A DNA stretch of 64,000 nt from NCBI GenBank assembly GCA_929200255.1, contig CAKMYZ010000002.1, forward strand, positions 1 to 64,000. Direction: 5' to 3'. The position numbers were made by a program, and so were the translations under genes. Source of the stretch: an uncultured Alphaproteobacteria bacterium (lineage in GTDB: Bacteria; Pseudomonadota; Alphaproteobacteria; Rhodobacterales; Rhodobacteraceae). Under the pieces are notes generated by a model that was given only the letters and a program-made list of their open reading frames with translations, made no database searches and had not been told where the DNA came from. Shown here one piece after another: positions 1 to 8,081 of this stretch (positions within the stretch are counted from its first letter, which is position 1; every line of letters starts with the position of its first letter).

Positions 1-390
1 ACCCTCTTTTAGCAAATTGCCCTATTTGGTCCCATAGGCGCTGACGTCAGACATTACCAGATGCTTGCTATCCTCACTACGCTTATACAAAAAAATGCCT
101 GGAACTGGTAAGCCCATCAGAAGCGACTCTATGAACCTTGAGGCGTGGGTTTGTGACCAGACAAACCGTCTTTGAAATTCCGGGACAATGAATGCTTCCT
201 TGTTCATGCGACTGACCAGTGAGTCCACAGTATAGTCGGCCCCATAACTATCAATCACGTAGTTCCCTGCTGAACTACTGTCTTTTTCTGTTTCGTCTTC
301 AACTCCTTCCGCTGCCGAAATATCATTCTCATCAAACGAAGCTATTTGCGTTTCATCGGCCAACAGTAAAATCCTCTCTAGAAATGCCAC
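1..390 (-). pseudogene. DUF262 family protein, N-terminal part, frameshifted and running off the window
   Basis: The reading frame opens at a GTG at 390 and carries the N-terminal signature of DUF262 (GmrSD/ParB-like nuclease fold) proteins: a segment with VPEFQRRFVW followed by a stretch ending GIFLYKR. The family then needs a DGxQRL nucleotide/DNA-processing motif. Instead the frame reads into a stop at 22. In another frame, from about position 49 to the window edge, the DNA encodes RQRLWDQIGQFAKRG, which looks like the missing motif and what follows it. A loss of one base (or the equivalent) near position 48-50 explains this. The region is visibly more AT-rich than its neighbours, which suits a horizontally acquired defence-type gene. 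Whether the rest of the gene is intact cannot be seen. Confidence 0.6.
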
Positions 391-527
391 CTGAGGTTAC
401 TTCTATCTAGATAGGTTGCACAATCCCAATTGCATCATCCCTCTCGCCCCGCCATACTCCACCGCGTGGGGCATAACCTTATTGGACCATCCGGGACCAA
501 CCCGGAGGCCGGGCAGAGGACGATGTG

Positions 528-854
528 ATGCGGTATTTCTTGATGATCGGGGCTGTGGCCTCAGTCGCGGCCTGTGGTGGTGGTAGTTCTCGTGGCGCCA
601 CCGGTGATATCTCGCAGGCCTGCGTTGAGGCGGATCGCCGTGCGGCATCGCCCGCCTTATGTTCCTGCGTGCAGCAGGTGGCCAATCAGTCACTCTCAAA
701 CGGGGATCAGGCGCGCGCTGCCGCCTTCTTTTCTGATCCTCAGCTGGCACAGGACACGCGCCAATCAGATCGCCGCGGTGATGAACGCTTTTGGGACCGC
801 TACAAAGCCTTTACCGAGCTGGCGACCCAGATATGTCAGCCAGCAGACGCCTAG
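528..854 (+). CDS. Small conserved lipoprotein
   Basis: Encodes about 108 residues starting at the ATG at 528, seven bases after an AGAGGA ribosome site; a GTG just before it is less likely to be the start. The N-terminus is a lipoprotein signal with a VAAC lipobox, followed by a Gly/Ser-rich linker and a domain with several cysteines (CVEAD, ALCSCVQQ, and one near the C-terminus). Homologous Rhodobacteraceae proteins are sometimes labelled arginine transporter, but nothing in the sequence supports transport. Function is unknown. The last 44 bases overlap the convergent phosphatase gene. Confidence 0.8.
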   Translation: MRYFLMIGAVASVAACGGGSSRGATGDISQACVEADRRAASPALCSCVQQVANQSLSNGDQARAAAFFSDPQLAQDTRQSDRRGDERFWDRYKAFTELATQICQPADA

Positions 855-1242
855 CCGCCGCCGCGATCATGTCCAGCGCGCCGTCAAAATCGCGGGTATA
901 GTAAGGGTCGGGCACATCGACATCCGCCATGAGCCTGGCGACTGTGTCATTGCCCGCAGGCCGCAGCCGTTCGATATCGGCAAGGTTCTGGCGATCCATC
1001 GCGACAATCAGGTCAAATGCTGCAAAATCCGCCACCCTGAACTGACGCGCACGCAGATCACTCAGGTCGATCCCCCGCGCCTGTGCCGCCGCCTGCATCG
1101 GCCCGTATGGTGGATCGCCCACATGCCAGCCCCCGGTTCCAGCGCTATCCAGCGTCAGATCAGGGGCCAGCGCCCGCATCACCCCTTCTGCAGCAGGCGA
1201 CCGGCAGATGTTCCCCAGACAGACAAACACAATGCGTTTCAA
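811..1242 (-). CDS. Low-molecular-weight protein-tyrosine phosphatase
   Basis: A 143-residue cytoplasmic phosphatase. The phosphate-binding loop CLGNICRSP lies within the first 15 residues and the general-acid motif DPYY lies near residue 110, both in the usual places for LMW-PTPs. The best start is a TTG at 1242 that overlaps the TGA of the upstream membrane-protein gene, preceded by an AAGGGG ribosome site; no ATG fits. The two genes therefore look translationally coupled. Substrate is unknown. The 3' end overlaps the convergent lipoprotein gene by 44 bases. Confidence 0.88.
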   Translation of the reverse strand: MKRIVFVCLGNICRSPAAEGVMRALAPDLTLDSAGTGGWHVGDPPYGPMQAAAQARGIDLSDLRARQFRVADFAAFDLIVAMDRQNLADIERLRPAGNDTVARLMADVDVPDPYYTRDFDGALDMIAAAARRLLADISGSPAR

Positions 1243-1670
1243 CGCAACACCCCTTTGCGGGCCATGGCGCGGGCATAGAGCCACAACCCAATCAGAACCA
1301 CCGGAATGGCAATGCTGAAAATCACAGCGCCCATACCCGCCGCCACCGTCATGCTGCCCCCATCCGCGATCAGATAGGTATAGACCGATGACCCAATCAG
1401 CCCAAGCAATGACAGTCCAAAGGCTGCGCTCGCAAGACGTAACCGCAGCAGCAACAGCACCGATCCGATGACTGACAGCCAGACGCCAATGGCCCACGTC
1501 ACCCCGAACCACAGCGGCGCCTGCTCTAGCATCATCAGCCGCGCCTCGGGCTGGGCGGCGAGGTATTCCGCGCTGCCCGTCCGCGTCATCACATAATCCA
1601 TCGCCCCGACTGCATTCCACAAAAGCGACACGATCCCGACGATCCACAGGTGAATGGGTGTTTTGGTCAT
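1239..1670 (-). CDS. Four-helix integral membrane protein of unknown function
   Basis: Encodes 143 residues with about four hydrophobic segments (roughly residues 8-25, 52-75, 80-100 and 108-132) and short charged loops, ending in a basic tail. No catalytic or binding motif is recognisable. Similar small proteins in alphaproteobacteria carry uninformative names. Its stop overlaps the TTG start of the LMW phosphatase, so the two are probably co-transcribed. Confidence 0.75.
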   Translation of the reverse strand: MTKTPIHLWIVGIVSLLWNAVGAMDYVMTRTGSAEYLAAQPEARLMMLEQAPLWFGVTWAIGVWLSVIGSVLLLLRLRLASAAFGLSLLGLIGSSVYTYLIADGGSMTVAAGMGAVIFSIAIPVVLIGLWLYARAMARKGVLR

Positions 1671-1769
1671 GGTCTTTCCTCCCTGCTGTTACGACGATGA
1701 TAGCAAACCAGCGGCATTGAGGCTATTCTGTCTTGCCTCGCCCCCCAAAGCTCCGTCAGATTTGGCCTT

Positions 1770-2441
1770 ATGAAAATAGCGATTTTGACAGGGGCCGGTG
1801 TGTCCGCTGAAAGCGGGCTTGGCACGTTTCGCGACAAGGGCGGCATGTGGACAAAATACGATCTGGACGAGGTCGCAACACCGCAAGGCTTTGTCCGCAA
1901 TCCGGCGCTGGTGCATGATTTCTACAACGCCCGCCGCGCCAATTGCGTGCAGGCCGCACCCAACGCTGCGCATGACGCTTTGGCCCGGCTGGAGAAGAGT
2001 GCGCATGACGTCACCCTGATCACCCAGAATGTCGATGACCTGCATGAACGGGCCGGATCACAGGCCGTCATCCACATGCACGGATCCCTGACCCAAGCCA
2101 CCTGCGCTGTTTGTCACGCAACTTGGGTGGCGCCATTGGTCATGGCCCCGGATGACCCATGCCCGGATTGTGCGGCCCCCGCCACCCGGCCCGATATCGT
2201 CTGGTTTGGTGAAGTCCCCTATCACATGGATCAGATTGCCAAGGTCGTCAGCGAGGCTGATCTTTTTGTCGCCATTGGCACCTCTGCCGAGGTTTATCCT
2301 GCAGCGGGATTGGTGGAAATTGCCCAAGGCCGCACATTGGAAGTCAACCTTGCCCCCTCGGCGCAGGCCAATGCCTTTGAGGATCATCTGATCGGCCCTG
2401 CGACAAAGGTCGTTCCCGATTGGGTTGCCGGGCTTCTCTGA
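1770..2441 (+). CDS. cobB: NAD-dependent protein deacylase, sirtuin family
   Basis: A 223-residue Sir2 enzyme that removes acyl groups from lysine using NAD. Visible motifs: GAGVSAESG at residues 8-16 (NAD binding), TQNVDD at 85-90, catalytic His104 in HMHG, and a zinc ribbon with Cys112, Cys115, Cys131 and Cys134. Tyr52 and Arg55 sit in the Y-x-x-R arrangement of class III sirtuins, which favours succinyl- and other acidic-acyl substrates. The short N-terminus is normal for bacterial forms. It is divergent from the membrane-protein/phosphatase pair and upstream of meaB. Confidence 0.92.
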   Translation: MKIAILTGAGVSAESGLGTFRDKGGMWTKYDLDEVATPQGFVRNPALVHDFYNARRANCVQAAPNAAHDALARLEKSAHDVTLITQNVDDLHERAGSQAVIHMHGSLTQATCAVCHATWVAPLVMAPDDPCPDCAAPATRPDIVWFGEVPYHMDQIAKVVSEADLFVAIGTSAEVYPAAGLVEIAQGRTLEVNLAPSAQANAFEDHLIGPATKVVPDWVAGLL

Positions 2442-2485
2442 CCGGCGGGGCTGGACCTTTCTATGCGGCCAGATAAGAAAGAGGC

Positions 2486-3481
2486 ATGAGCAAGACCACA
2501 GACATCCCTGCCCTTGCGGTCAAAGTGCAAACCGGCGACCGCCGCGCCTTGGCCCGTGCGATCACATTGGTCGAAAGCGGGCGGGCCGACCACCGGGATC
2601 AGGCATTGGCGCTACTCAGCGCGCTGGGCCACACCAAAGAAGCCCTGCGCATTGGCCTGTCGGGCACACCGGGTGTGGGCAAATCGACCTTTATTGAAAG
2701 CTTCGGGCTGATGCTGACAGCCATGGGCAAGCGGGTGGCGGTGTTGGCGGTTGATCCCTCTTCGGCGCGTTCCGGTGGCTCCATTTTGGGTGACAAGACC
2801 CGCATGGAGCAGTTGGCGCGCGATCCCAACGCTTTCATCCGCCCCTCGCCCAGCCAGACCCAATTGGGCGGTGTGGCCCGGCACACCCGTGAGGCGGTCG
2901 CAGTTTGTGAAGCAGCAGGGTTTGACGTGGTGCTGATCGAGACAGTTGGCGTTGGCCAGTCCGAGACCGTCGTGGCGCAGATGGCTGATCTTTTTGTGTT
3001 GCTGCTGGCCCCTGCGGGCGGGGATGAGTTGCAAGGAGTTAAACGCGGCATCATGGAAATGGCCGACCTGATCCTTGTGAACAAGGCCGATGGTGACCTC
3101 AAGGCGCAGGCGACGCGGACCTGTGCCGATTATGCGGGCGCCTTGCGGTTGCTGCGCAAACGGGCGCAGGACCCAGAAGGATTTCCCAAGGCGCTGACGA
3201 TTTCAGCGCTTGAGGTGGAAGGTCTGCAAACTGCGTGGGAAGAAATGGCGACATTGGCCAGTTGGCGGCAGAATGCGGGCGCCCGGGCGCAGACCCGGCA
3301 AGAACAGGCGCGGTATTGGTTTGCCGAGGATGTGCGCCATGGGTTGCTTCAACTGTTGCAGGATGACCCGGCCCATGTGGCGCGGCTGCAGCAGGCAGAG
3401 ACGGCCGTCGCGGCAGGCCTTAAGACCCCGACACTTGCTGCCGCAGAGGTTCTGGACCCGATCCGGCGCCGGTTGCAGTAG
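2486..3481 (+). CDS. meaB: Methylmalonyl-CoA mutase-associated GTPase MeaB
   Basis: A 331-residue G3E-family P-loop GTPase (also called ArgK-like). It has the Walker A sequence GTPGVGKST at about residues 60-68, a Switch region with DPSSARSGGSILGDKTRM, and an NKAD base-recognition motif near residue 197. The family gates and protects adenosylcobalamin in methylmalonyl-CoA mutase. No mutase gene lies beside it here. It is followed one base after its stop by a PhyH-type dioxygenase gene. Confidence 0.93.
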   Translation: MSKTTDIPALAVKVQTGDRRALARAITLVESGRADHRDQALALLSALGHTKEALRIGLSGTPGVGKSTFIESFGLMLTAMGKRVAVLAVDPSSARSGGSILGDKTRMEQLARDPNAFIRPSPSQTQLGGVARHTREAVAVCEAAGFDVVLIETVGVGQSETVVAQMADLFVLLLAPAGGDELQGVKRGIMEMADLILVNKADGDLKAQATRTCADYAGALRLLRKRAQDPEGFPKALTISALEVEGLQTAWEEMATLASWRQNAGARAQTRQEQARYWFAEDVRHGLLQLLQDDPAHVARLQQAETAVAAGLKTPTLAAAEVLDPIRRRLQ

Positions 3482-3482
3482 G

Positions 3483-4124
3483 ATGGACGCAACAAGCCGG
3501 TTTGATGGTGTGTCATGGCAGCGTGGTGCATTGACCGAAGCGGAACTTGCCGCGCTGGACAGCCTCAGCGCGATCAATGCCAAACCCGGTCTGCGCCTCG
3601 GGCTTGGCCCTGCGACCCGTGCAGCCTTGCGCCCAGTCGATGCCCGCGTTCAACGCGCCGTGCCCGGCATGGTACCAGTACGGCTCGTGGCGTTTGACAA
3701 GACCGCCCAGTCCAACTGGGCGTTACCTTGGCATCAGGACAGGGTAATCGCAGTCGCGCAAAGGCACGACGTCAGCGGCTATGACAACTGGACCCGCAAG
3801 GATGGCGTTTGGCATTGCGAACCGCCCCTGTTGCAGCGGATGCTTTTTGTGCGGGTGCATCTGGATAATTGTGACCGTGACGGCGGGGCGATGGAAATCG
3901 CGATAGGCAGCCATCAGGCAGGAAAAATTGATGCCGGCAGTGCCATGGCAGAGGCGCAGCGCTACCCCGGACATATTTGTCAGGCGCAGCGCGGTGATGT
4001 TCTGATGATGGATATGTTGACACTGCACCGTTCGCTGCCTGCCAGCAAACCATCGGCGCGCAGGGTGTTGCGGGTGGATTACGCAGCGGTATCATTGCCC
4101 GCCCCCCTGGCATGGGCAAAATGA
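3483..4124 (+). CDS. Phytanoyl-CoA dioxygenase (PhyH) family protein
   Basis: A 213-residue protein starting at the ATG at 3483, one base after the meaB stop, so the two are very likely translationally coupled. It has the Fe(II)/2-oxoglutarate oxygenase facial triad: His84 and Asp86 in WHQD and a distal His182 in TLHRS, with a downstream Arg (about 194) suited to bind the 2-oxoglutarate carboxylate. Substrate cannot be read from sequence. The pairing with meaB hints at CoA-linked carbon metabolism, but that is inference. Confidence 0.82.
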   Translation: MDATSRFDGVSWQRGALTEAELAALDSLSAINAKPGLRLGLGPATRAALRPVDARVQRAVPGMVPVRLVAFDKTAQSNWALPWHQDRVIAVAQRHDVSGYDNWTRKDGVWHCEPPLLQRMLFVRVHLDNCDRDGGAMEIAIGSHQAGKIDAGSAMAEAQRYPGHICQAQRGDVLMMDMLTLHRSLPASKPSARRVLRVDYAAVSLPAPLAWAK

Positions 4125-4147
4125 TCTGCCACTCCGGGCAAACCGGG

Positions 4148-4176
4148 TTGACGGGATCAAGGAATCCGCCTATCTC
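4148..4176 (+). promoter_or_regulatory. Candidate sigma-70 promoter of rpmB
   Basis: TTGACG at 4148-4153 and TATCTC at 4171-4176 are separated by 17 bases, about 100 bases upstream of the rpmB start. This implies a leader of roughly 95 bases that carries the hairpin at 4203-4224. Confidence 0.45.
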
Positions 4177-4202
4177 GCGCTGATCTTATACCGACCCTGC
4201 GG

Positions 4203-4224
4203 ATGCGGGGTTCCAACCCCGTAT
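4203..4224 (+). promoter_or_regulatory. Hairpin in the rpmB leader
   Basis: ATGCGGGGTT and AACCCCGTAT form a nearly perfect inverted repeat around a two-base centre. It has no T-run, so it is not an ordinary terminator. Its place between the predicted promoter and the L28 start suggests a leader structure; autogenous control is only a guess. Confidence 0.4.
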
Positions 4225-4278
4225 CACAAGATGTCCCGCCGTCCGGGTGTGTGATGTCGAACAACAAGGATGATGCTC

Positions 4279-4563
4279 ATGTCGCGCCGCTGCGAACTGA
4301 CTGGAAAAGGCCCAATGTCTGGCAACAATGTCAGCCATGCCAAAAACCGTACCCGCCGCCGTTTTTTGCCAAACCTGCAGGACGTGACATTGATGTCTGA
4401 CGTTCTGGGCCGGTCATTCAAACTGAAAATTTCGAACGCGGCCCTGCGCACCGTTGACCACCGTGGTGGCCTTGACGCGTTCATGGCGAAAGCGAAAGAC
4501 GCAGAGCTTTCAGCTGACGCACTGAAGATCAAGAAAGAGATTGTAAAAGCGACGGCTGCATAA
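4279..4563 (+). CDS. rpmB: 50S ribosomal protein L28
   Basis: A 94-residue basic ribosomal protein beginning [12 protein letters not shown], the standard L28 N-terminus, and continuing [14 protein letters not shown]. The ATG at 4279 is chosen over the in-frame ATG at 4270 because AAGGA at 4266-4270 is correctly spaced for it and the extra residues MML are foreign to the family. Monocistronic, with its own promoter candidate and terminator. Confidence 0.96.
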   Translation: MSRRCELTGKGPMSGNNVSHAKNRTRRRFLPNLQDVTLMSDVLGRSFKLKISNAALRTVDHRGGLDAFMAKAKDAELSADALKIKKEIVKATAA

Positions 4564-4583
4564 GCTATCAATTTTTGCGGATT

Positions 4584-4620
4584 AAAGGCCTGGTGATCGC
4601 AAGATCAGCGGGCCTTTCTC
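4584..4620 (+). terminator. Rho-independent terminator of rpmB
   Basis: AAAGGCC and GGCCTTT close a stem that includes an inner GTGATC/GATCA pairing with a GCAA loop, followed by TCTCTTTT. It begins 21 bases after the rpmB stop. Confidence 0.8.
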
Positions 4621-4628
4621 TTTTGGGC

Positions 4629-4648
4629 AGGTGGGCTAAAGCCCACCT
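4629..4648. repeat. Short palindromic (REP-like) element
   Basis: AGGTGGGCT and AGCCCACCT are a perfect 9-bp inverted repeat with a two-base spacer, placed between the rpmB terminator and the tetR stop. Similar GTGGGC/GCCCAC palindromes are scattered in many bacterial genomes; here it may also end the minus-strand tetR transcript. Confidence 0.5.
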
Positions 4649-4717
4649 TACGAATATCACCGCCCGGTTTTCGATTTGCGACTCATGCGGGGCAGGTGAA
4701 GTCAATGGGGCAGGACC

Positions 4718-5305
4718 CTAAGCTGCGACTGCTTTGCGCACCAAATCCCAATAGATCGCCTCGATCTTTGCGGTCTGCAGCCGCCCATCTGTGCGATACC
4801 AATGTGACAGCCCCGTCAACATGCCGATAACGGCCATTGTCGTAACCCGCGTATCGGTCATTTCGAAGACACCTTTCGCCTCGCCCGCCCGCAGAATGCC
4901 TTCCAAGGCGTCTTCATAGCGATGCCGCATCGCCTCGATCTGGGCGAAGTTTTCGGGCGAGAGGTTGCGCAACTCCATATAGGCCACAAACACCTGATCA
5001 GCGCGGGGTAGATGAAACCGGATGTGAAACCGTGTGAAATACTCCAACCGCGCCAACGGGTCATCTTGGACATCGGCGGCATCCCATGCGGCCAGCAGAT
5101 CGGTCATATGCGCGCGCATCAACTCGAAGAGCAGGCTTTGTTTGTCAGGCGTATAGTTGTAAAGCGCACCCGCCTGCACGCCCACCTCGGACGCGATCTG
5201 GCGCATTGAGACAGCCGCAAACCCATGCTGTGCAATCAGTTGCAACGCCGCCGCTTGCACCTTCGGCCCAGTGATTTCGGAATGAGAACCTTGTTTGCGC
5301 GCCAT
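4718..5305 (-). CDS. TetR/AcrR family transcriptional regulator
   Basis: A 195-residue repressor. The N-terminal helix-turn-helix spans about residues 15-60 (AAALQLIAQHGFAAVSMRQI... with GALYNY at the recognition helix), and the C-terminal ligand domain resembles those of fatty-acid-responsive TetR proteins. Its start lies 15 bases from a perfect TGAACA-CC-TGTTCA palindrome, which suggests autorepression and possible control of the divergent lipoprotein gene. Ligand is unknown. Confidence 0.88.
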   Translation of the reverse strand: MARKQGSHSEITGPKVQAAALQLIAQHGFAAVSMRQIASEVGVQAGALYNYTPDKQSLLFELMRAHMTDLLAAWDAADVQDDPLARLEYFTRFHIRFHLPRADQVFVAYMELRNLSPENFAQIEAMRHRYEDALEGILRAGEAKGVFEMTDTRVTTMAVIGMLTGLSHWYRTDGRLQTAKIEAIYWDLVRKAVAA

Positions 5306-5319
5306 GAAACCCGTCTAAC

Positions 5320-5333
5320 TGAACACCTGTTCA
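5320..5333. promoter_or_regulatory. Candidate TetR operator
   Basis: TGAACA, two bases, TGTTCA: a perfect palindrome in the short divergent gap between the tetR start and the lipoprotein gene. Position and symmetry are typical of TetR autoregulatory operators. Confidence 0.6.
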
Positions 5334-5391
5334 ATTGCAAAGCCTGCAAATGCCATTGCCCCTGAGGATCAGGGGCGACTATGGTGCGCCC

Positions 5392-5622
5392 ATGCGACTG
5401 ACCGCCCTTCTTCCCTTCGCCCTTAGTGCCTGTGCAACCTTTCCCGCTCTGGAGGGTACGATAAGTGACGCCGCACGCCAAGCGCCCTACCCGGATCTGA
5501 CAGCAGCGCCGTTGGCACCGGTTGCGACGGATGCAGAGGAAGATATGCTCACCAGCCGTATTGCGGCACTGCAGGCCCGCGCCGCCCGTATCCGTCGGAT
5601 CAACATCGGCGCGTTGCAGTAA
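5392..5622 (+). CDS. Small putative lipoprotein
   Basis: Encodes 76 residues from the ATG at 5392. The signal peptide ends in an LSAC lipobox at about residues 12-15. The mature part is Ala/Pro-rich, then a basic helical C-terminus (LTSRIAALQARAARIRR). No known domain. It lies between the TetR operator and hom and ends 55 bases before the hom start. Confidence 0.7.
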   Translation: MRLTALLPFALSACATFPALEGTISDAARQAPYPDLTAAPLAPVATDAEEDMLTSRIAALQARAARIRRINIGALQ

Positions 5623-5677
5623 CCCGGCCTATTCGCTAGACGAAGACGACGATATTGCAACGATGGAAACCGACCAC

Positions 5678-6964
5678 ATGACAACACCACTACGCCTTGG
5701 AATCGCCGGTCTGGGCACCGTTGGGGTCGGCATTGTGCGGATTGTGCAGAGGCACCCAGCCCTGCTTGAACAACGCACCGGTCGGCCTGTCGTCATCAGC
5801 GCGGTTTCCGCACGCTCCAAAACCAAGAACCGGGATGTGGACCTGTCGGATTACGATTGGGAAAGTGATCCGGTTGCATTGGCCAAACGCGCTGATGTGG
5901 ATGTCTTTGTCGAGGTCATGGGCGGCCACGAAGGCCCCGCGAAACACGCAACCGAAGCGGCCATCGCCGCGGGCAAAGACGTCGTCAGCGCCAACAAGGC
6001 CTTGCTCGCGATCCACGGTCAGGCATTGGCCGAAGCCGCCGAAGGTGCGGGTCAGGTCATTCGCTTCGAGGCGGCCGTGGCCGGTGGCATCCCGGTTGTC
6101 AAATCACTCATCGAAGGTCTGGCTGGAAATGAAATTACCCGCGTCATGGGTGTGATGAATGGCAGCTGCAACTACATCCTGACACGGATGGAGGATGCCG
6201 GACTCAACTATGAGGCCGTATTTGATGAGGCCAACCAGCTTGGCTTTCTTGAAGCTGATCCAGAGCTGGACGTGGGCGGTATTGATGCTGGCCACAAGCT
6301 GGCGCTCTTGTCCTCTATCGCCTTTGGCACACAGGTGGATTTTGACGCGGTTGAGCTGGAAGGCATCGGATCGGTCACAATCGACGACATCCGGCAAGCC
6401 GCTGATATGGGTTACAAGATCAAACTGCTGGGTGTGGCCCAGATGACGGGGCGCGGGCTGGAACAACGCATGTCGCCCTGCCTTGTACCCGACACCTCGC
6501 CCCTGGGTCAACTTGAAGGTGGCACCAATATGGTGGTGCTGGAGGGCGACGCGGTCAACCAGATCGTTCTGCGTGGCCCCGGTGCCGGTGAAGGCCCCAC
6601 AGCCAGTGCCGTGATGGGGGATGTCATGGACATCGCGCGCGGCATGCGCATGTCCACCTTCGGTCAACCAGCCAAGACACTACGCAAGGCACGGGCTGCG
6701 CGAGCTGCCGTGCCTGCGCCTTACTACTTGCGGATGCGGCTTCTGGACAAACCCGGCGCCTTGGCCAAGGTCGCCCATGCGATGGGCGAAGCTGGCATCT
6801 CGATCGACCGGATGCGCCAATATGACCATCAAGACATCACCGCCCCCGTACTCATCGTAACCCACAAAACCACGCGCACCGCATTGGAAGAAGCCTTGGT
6901 CGATTTCAAGAAAACCGGTGTCGTCGATGGGGATCCGGTTGCAATCCGCATCGAAGCGGTCTGA
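5678..6964 (+). CDS. hom: Homoserine dehydrogenase
   Basis: A 428-residue enzyme reducing aspartate semialdehyde to homoserine for threonine and methionine synthesis. The NAD(P) motif GLGTVGVG lies near the N-terminus, the catalytic domain contains VMNGSCNYIL and GFLEADPELDVGGIDA, and a C-terminal ACT domain (from about residue 350, YYLRMRLLDKPGALAKV) suggests feedback control by threonine. The start at 5678 gives the family's usual length; an ATG at 5663 would add five residues. Confidence 0.95.
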   Translation: MTTPLRLGIAGLGTVGVGIVRIVQRHPALLEQRTGRPVVISAVSARSKTKNRDVDLSDYDWESDPVALAKRADVDVFVEVMGGHEGPAKHATEAAIAAGKDVVSANKALLAIHGQALAEAAEGAGQVIRFEAAVAGGIPVVKSLIEGLAGNEITRVMGVMNGSCNYILTRMEDAGLNYEAVFDEANQLGFLEADPELDVGGIDAGHKLALLSSIAFGTQVDFDAVELEGIGSVTIDDIRQAADMGYKIKLLGVAQMTGRGLEQRMSPCLVPDTSPLGQLEGGTNMVVLEGDAVNQIVLRGPGAGEGPTASAVMGDVMDIARGMRMSTFGQPAKTLRKARAARAAVPAPYYLRMRLLDKPGALAKVAHAMGEAGISIDRMRQYDHQDITAPVLIVTHKTTRTALEEALVDFKKTGVVDGDPVAIRIEAV

Positions 6965-7050
6965 GATAATCCACAGCAGGTTTAGCGCAAACAGTCTTGT
7001 AGCATGCCGCACAACCGGCTTTAGGCAGACAAATGAAAAAGGACAGTTTT

Positions 7051-8016
7051 ATGCCGAAGACATTTGATTTCAACGACCGCAACCTTTCGCTCGGCCTCGC
7101 CCGCGTTTCAGAGGCCGCAGCGATTGCCTGCGCCCCACTGATCGGACGCGGTGACGAGAAAGCGGCAGATCAAGCTGCGGTGGATGCGATGCGCACACAG
7201 CTGAACCGTCTGGATATCGCCGGGGTCGTCGTGATCGGTGAAGGCGAACGTGACGAAGCGCCGATGCTGTTTATCGGTGAAGAGGTTGGAACCGGCAAAG
7301 GCCCCGGTGTGGACATCGCGCTGGATCCGCTGGAAGGCACAACGCTAACGGCAAAGGACATGCCCAACGCATTGGCCGTCATCGCGATGGGGCCGCGTGG
7401 ATCAATGCTGCATGCGCCCGATGTCTATATGGATAAACTGGCCATCGGGCCAAGCTTCCGCCCCGGCGTCGTCACCCTAGATATGTCGCCATCCGAGCGG
7501 GTCTCGGCACTGGCGGCGGCAAAGGGCTGCTCGACCAACGACATCACCGTCTGTGTGTTAGAGCGTCCACGTCATGAGGACATGATCGAAGAGCTGCGCA
7601 GCACGGGTGCGGCAATCCGTCTGATCACCGACGGTGACGTCGCGGGTGTGATGCATTGCGCCGAACCGGACATGACCGGCATCGATATGTACATGGGATC
7701 AGGCGGCGCGCCTGAAGGTGTGCTGGCCGCCGCTGCACTCAAATGCATGGGTGGGCAGATTTTTGGCCGACTGATGTTCCGCAATGACGATGAACGTGCA
7801 CGCGCGACAAAGGCCGGGATCACCAATTTTGACCGAGTTTACACCCGTGATGACATGGTCACCAGTGATGTGATTTTTGCAGCCACGGGTGTGACCGACG
7901 GCTCGCTTGTCCCCGGGATCAAGCGCGAAGTTGGTTTTGTAACCGCCGAAACGATTCTGATGCGCTCCAAAACCGGCTCTGTGCGGCGCATGATCTATCG
8001 CAACCCACTGAGCTAA
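7051..8016 (+). CDS. glpX: Class II fructose-1,6-bisphosphatase
   Basis: A 321-residue GlpX-type phosphatase for gluconeogenesis. It has the metal/substrate motif DPLEGTT near residue 96 and the conserved MGSGGAPEGVLAAAALKCMGGQ segment in shorter form. The ATG at 7051 follows AAGGACAG with good spacing and matches the family start; an upstream ATG at 7033 would add six poor residues. It follows hom in the same orientation with an 86-base gap and ends in a strong terminator. Confidence 0.94.
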   Translation: MPKTFDFNDRNLSLGLARVSEAAAIACAPLIGRGDEKAADQAAVDAMRTQLNRLDIAGVVVIGEGERDEAPMLFIGEEVGTGKGPGVDIALDPLEGTTLTAKDMPNALAVIAMGPRGSMLHAPDVYMDKLAIGPSFRPGVVTLDMSPSERVSALAAAKGCSTNDITVCVLERPRHEDMIEELRSTGAAIRLITDGDVAGVMHCAEPDMTGIDMYMGSGGAPEGVLAAAALKCMGGQIFGRLMFRNDDERARATKAGITNFDRVYTRDDMVTSDVIFAATGVTDGSLVPGIKREVGFVTAETILMRSKTGSVRRMIYRNPLS

Positions 8017-8038
8017 AGAAGACAAGCATTGCATGAAT

Positions 8039-8066
8039 AGGGCGTGGCGCAGGCCGCGCCCTTTCT
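8039..8066 (+). terminator. Terminator of glpX
   Basis: AGGGCGTGGC and GCCGCGCCCT form a ten-pair stem (one G-U) around GCAG, followed by TTCT. It lies just before the recJ start at 8082. Confidence 0.75.
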
Positions 8067-8081
8067 ATATTGTGGCGGCCT

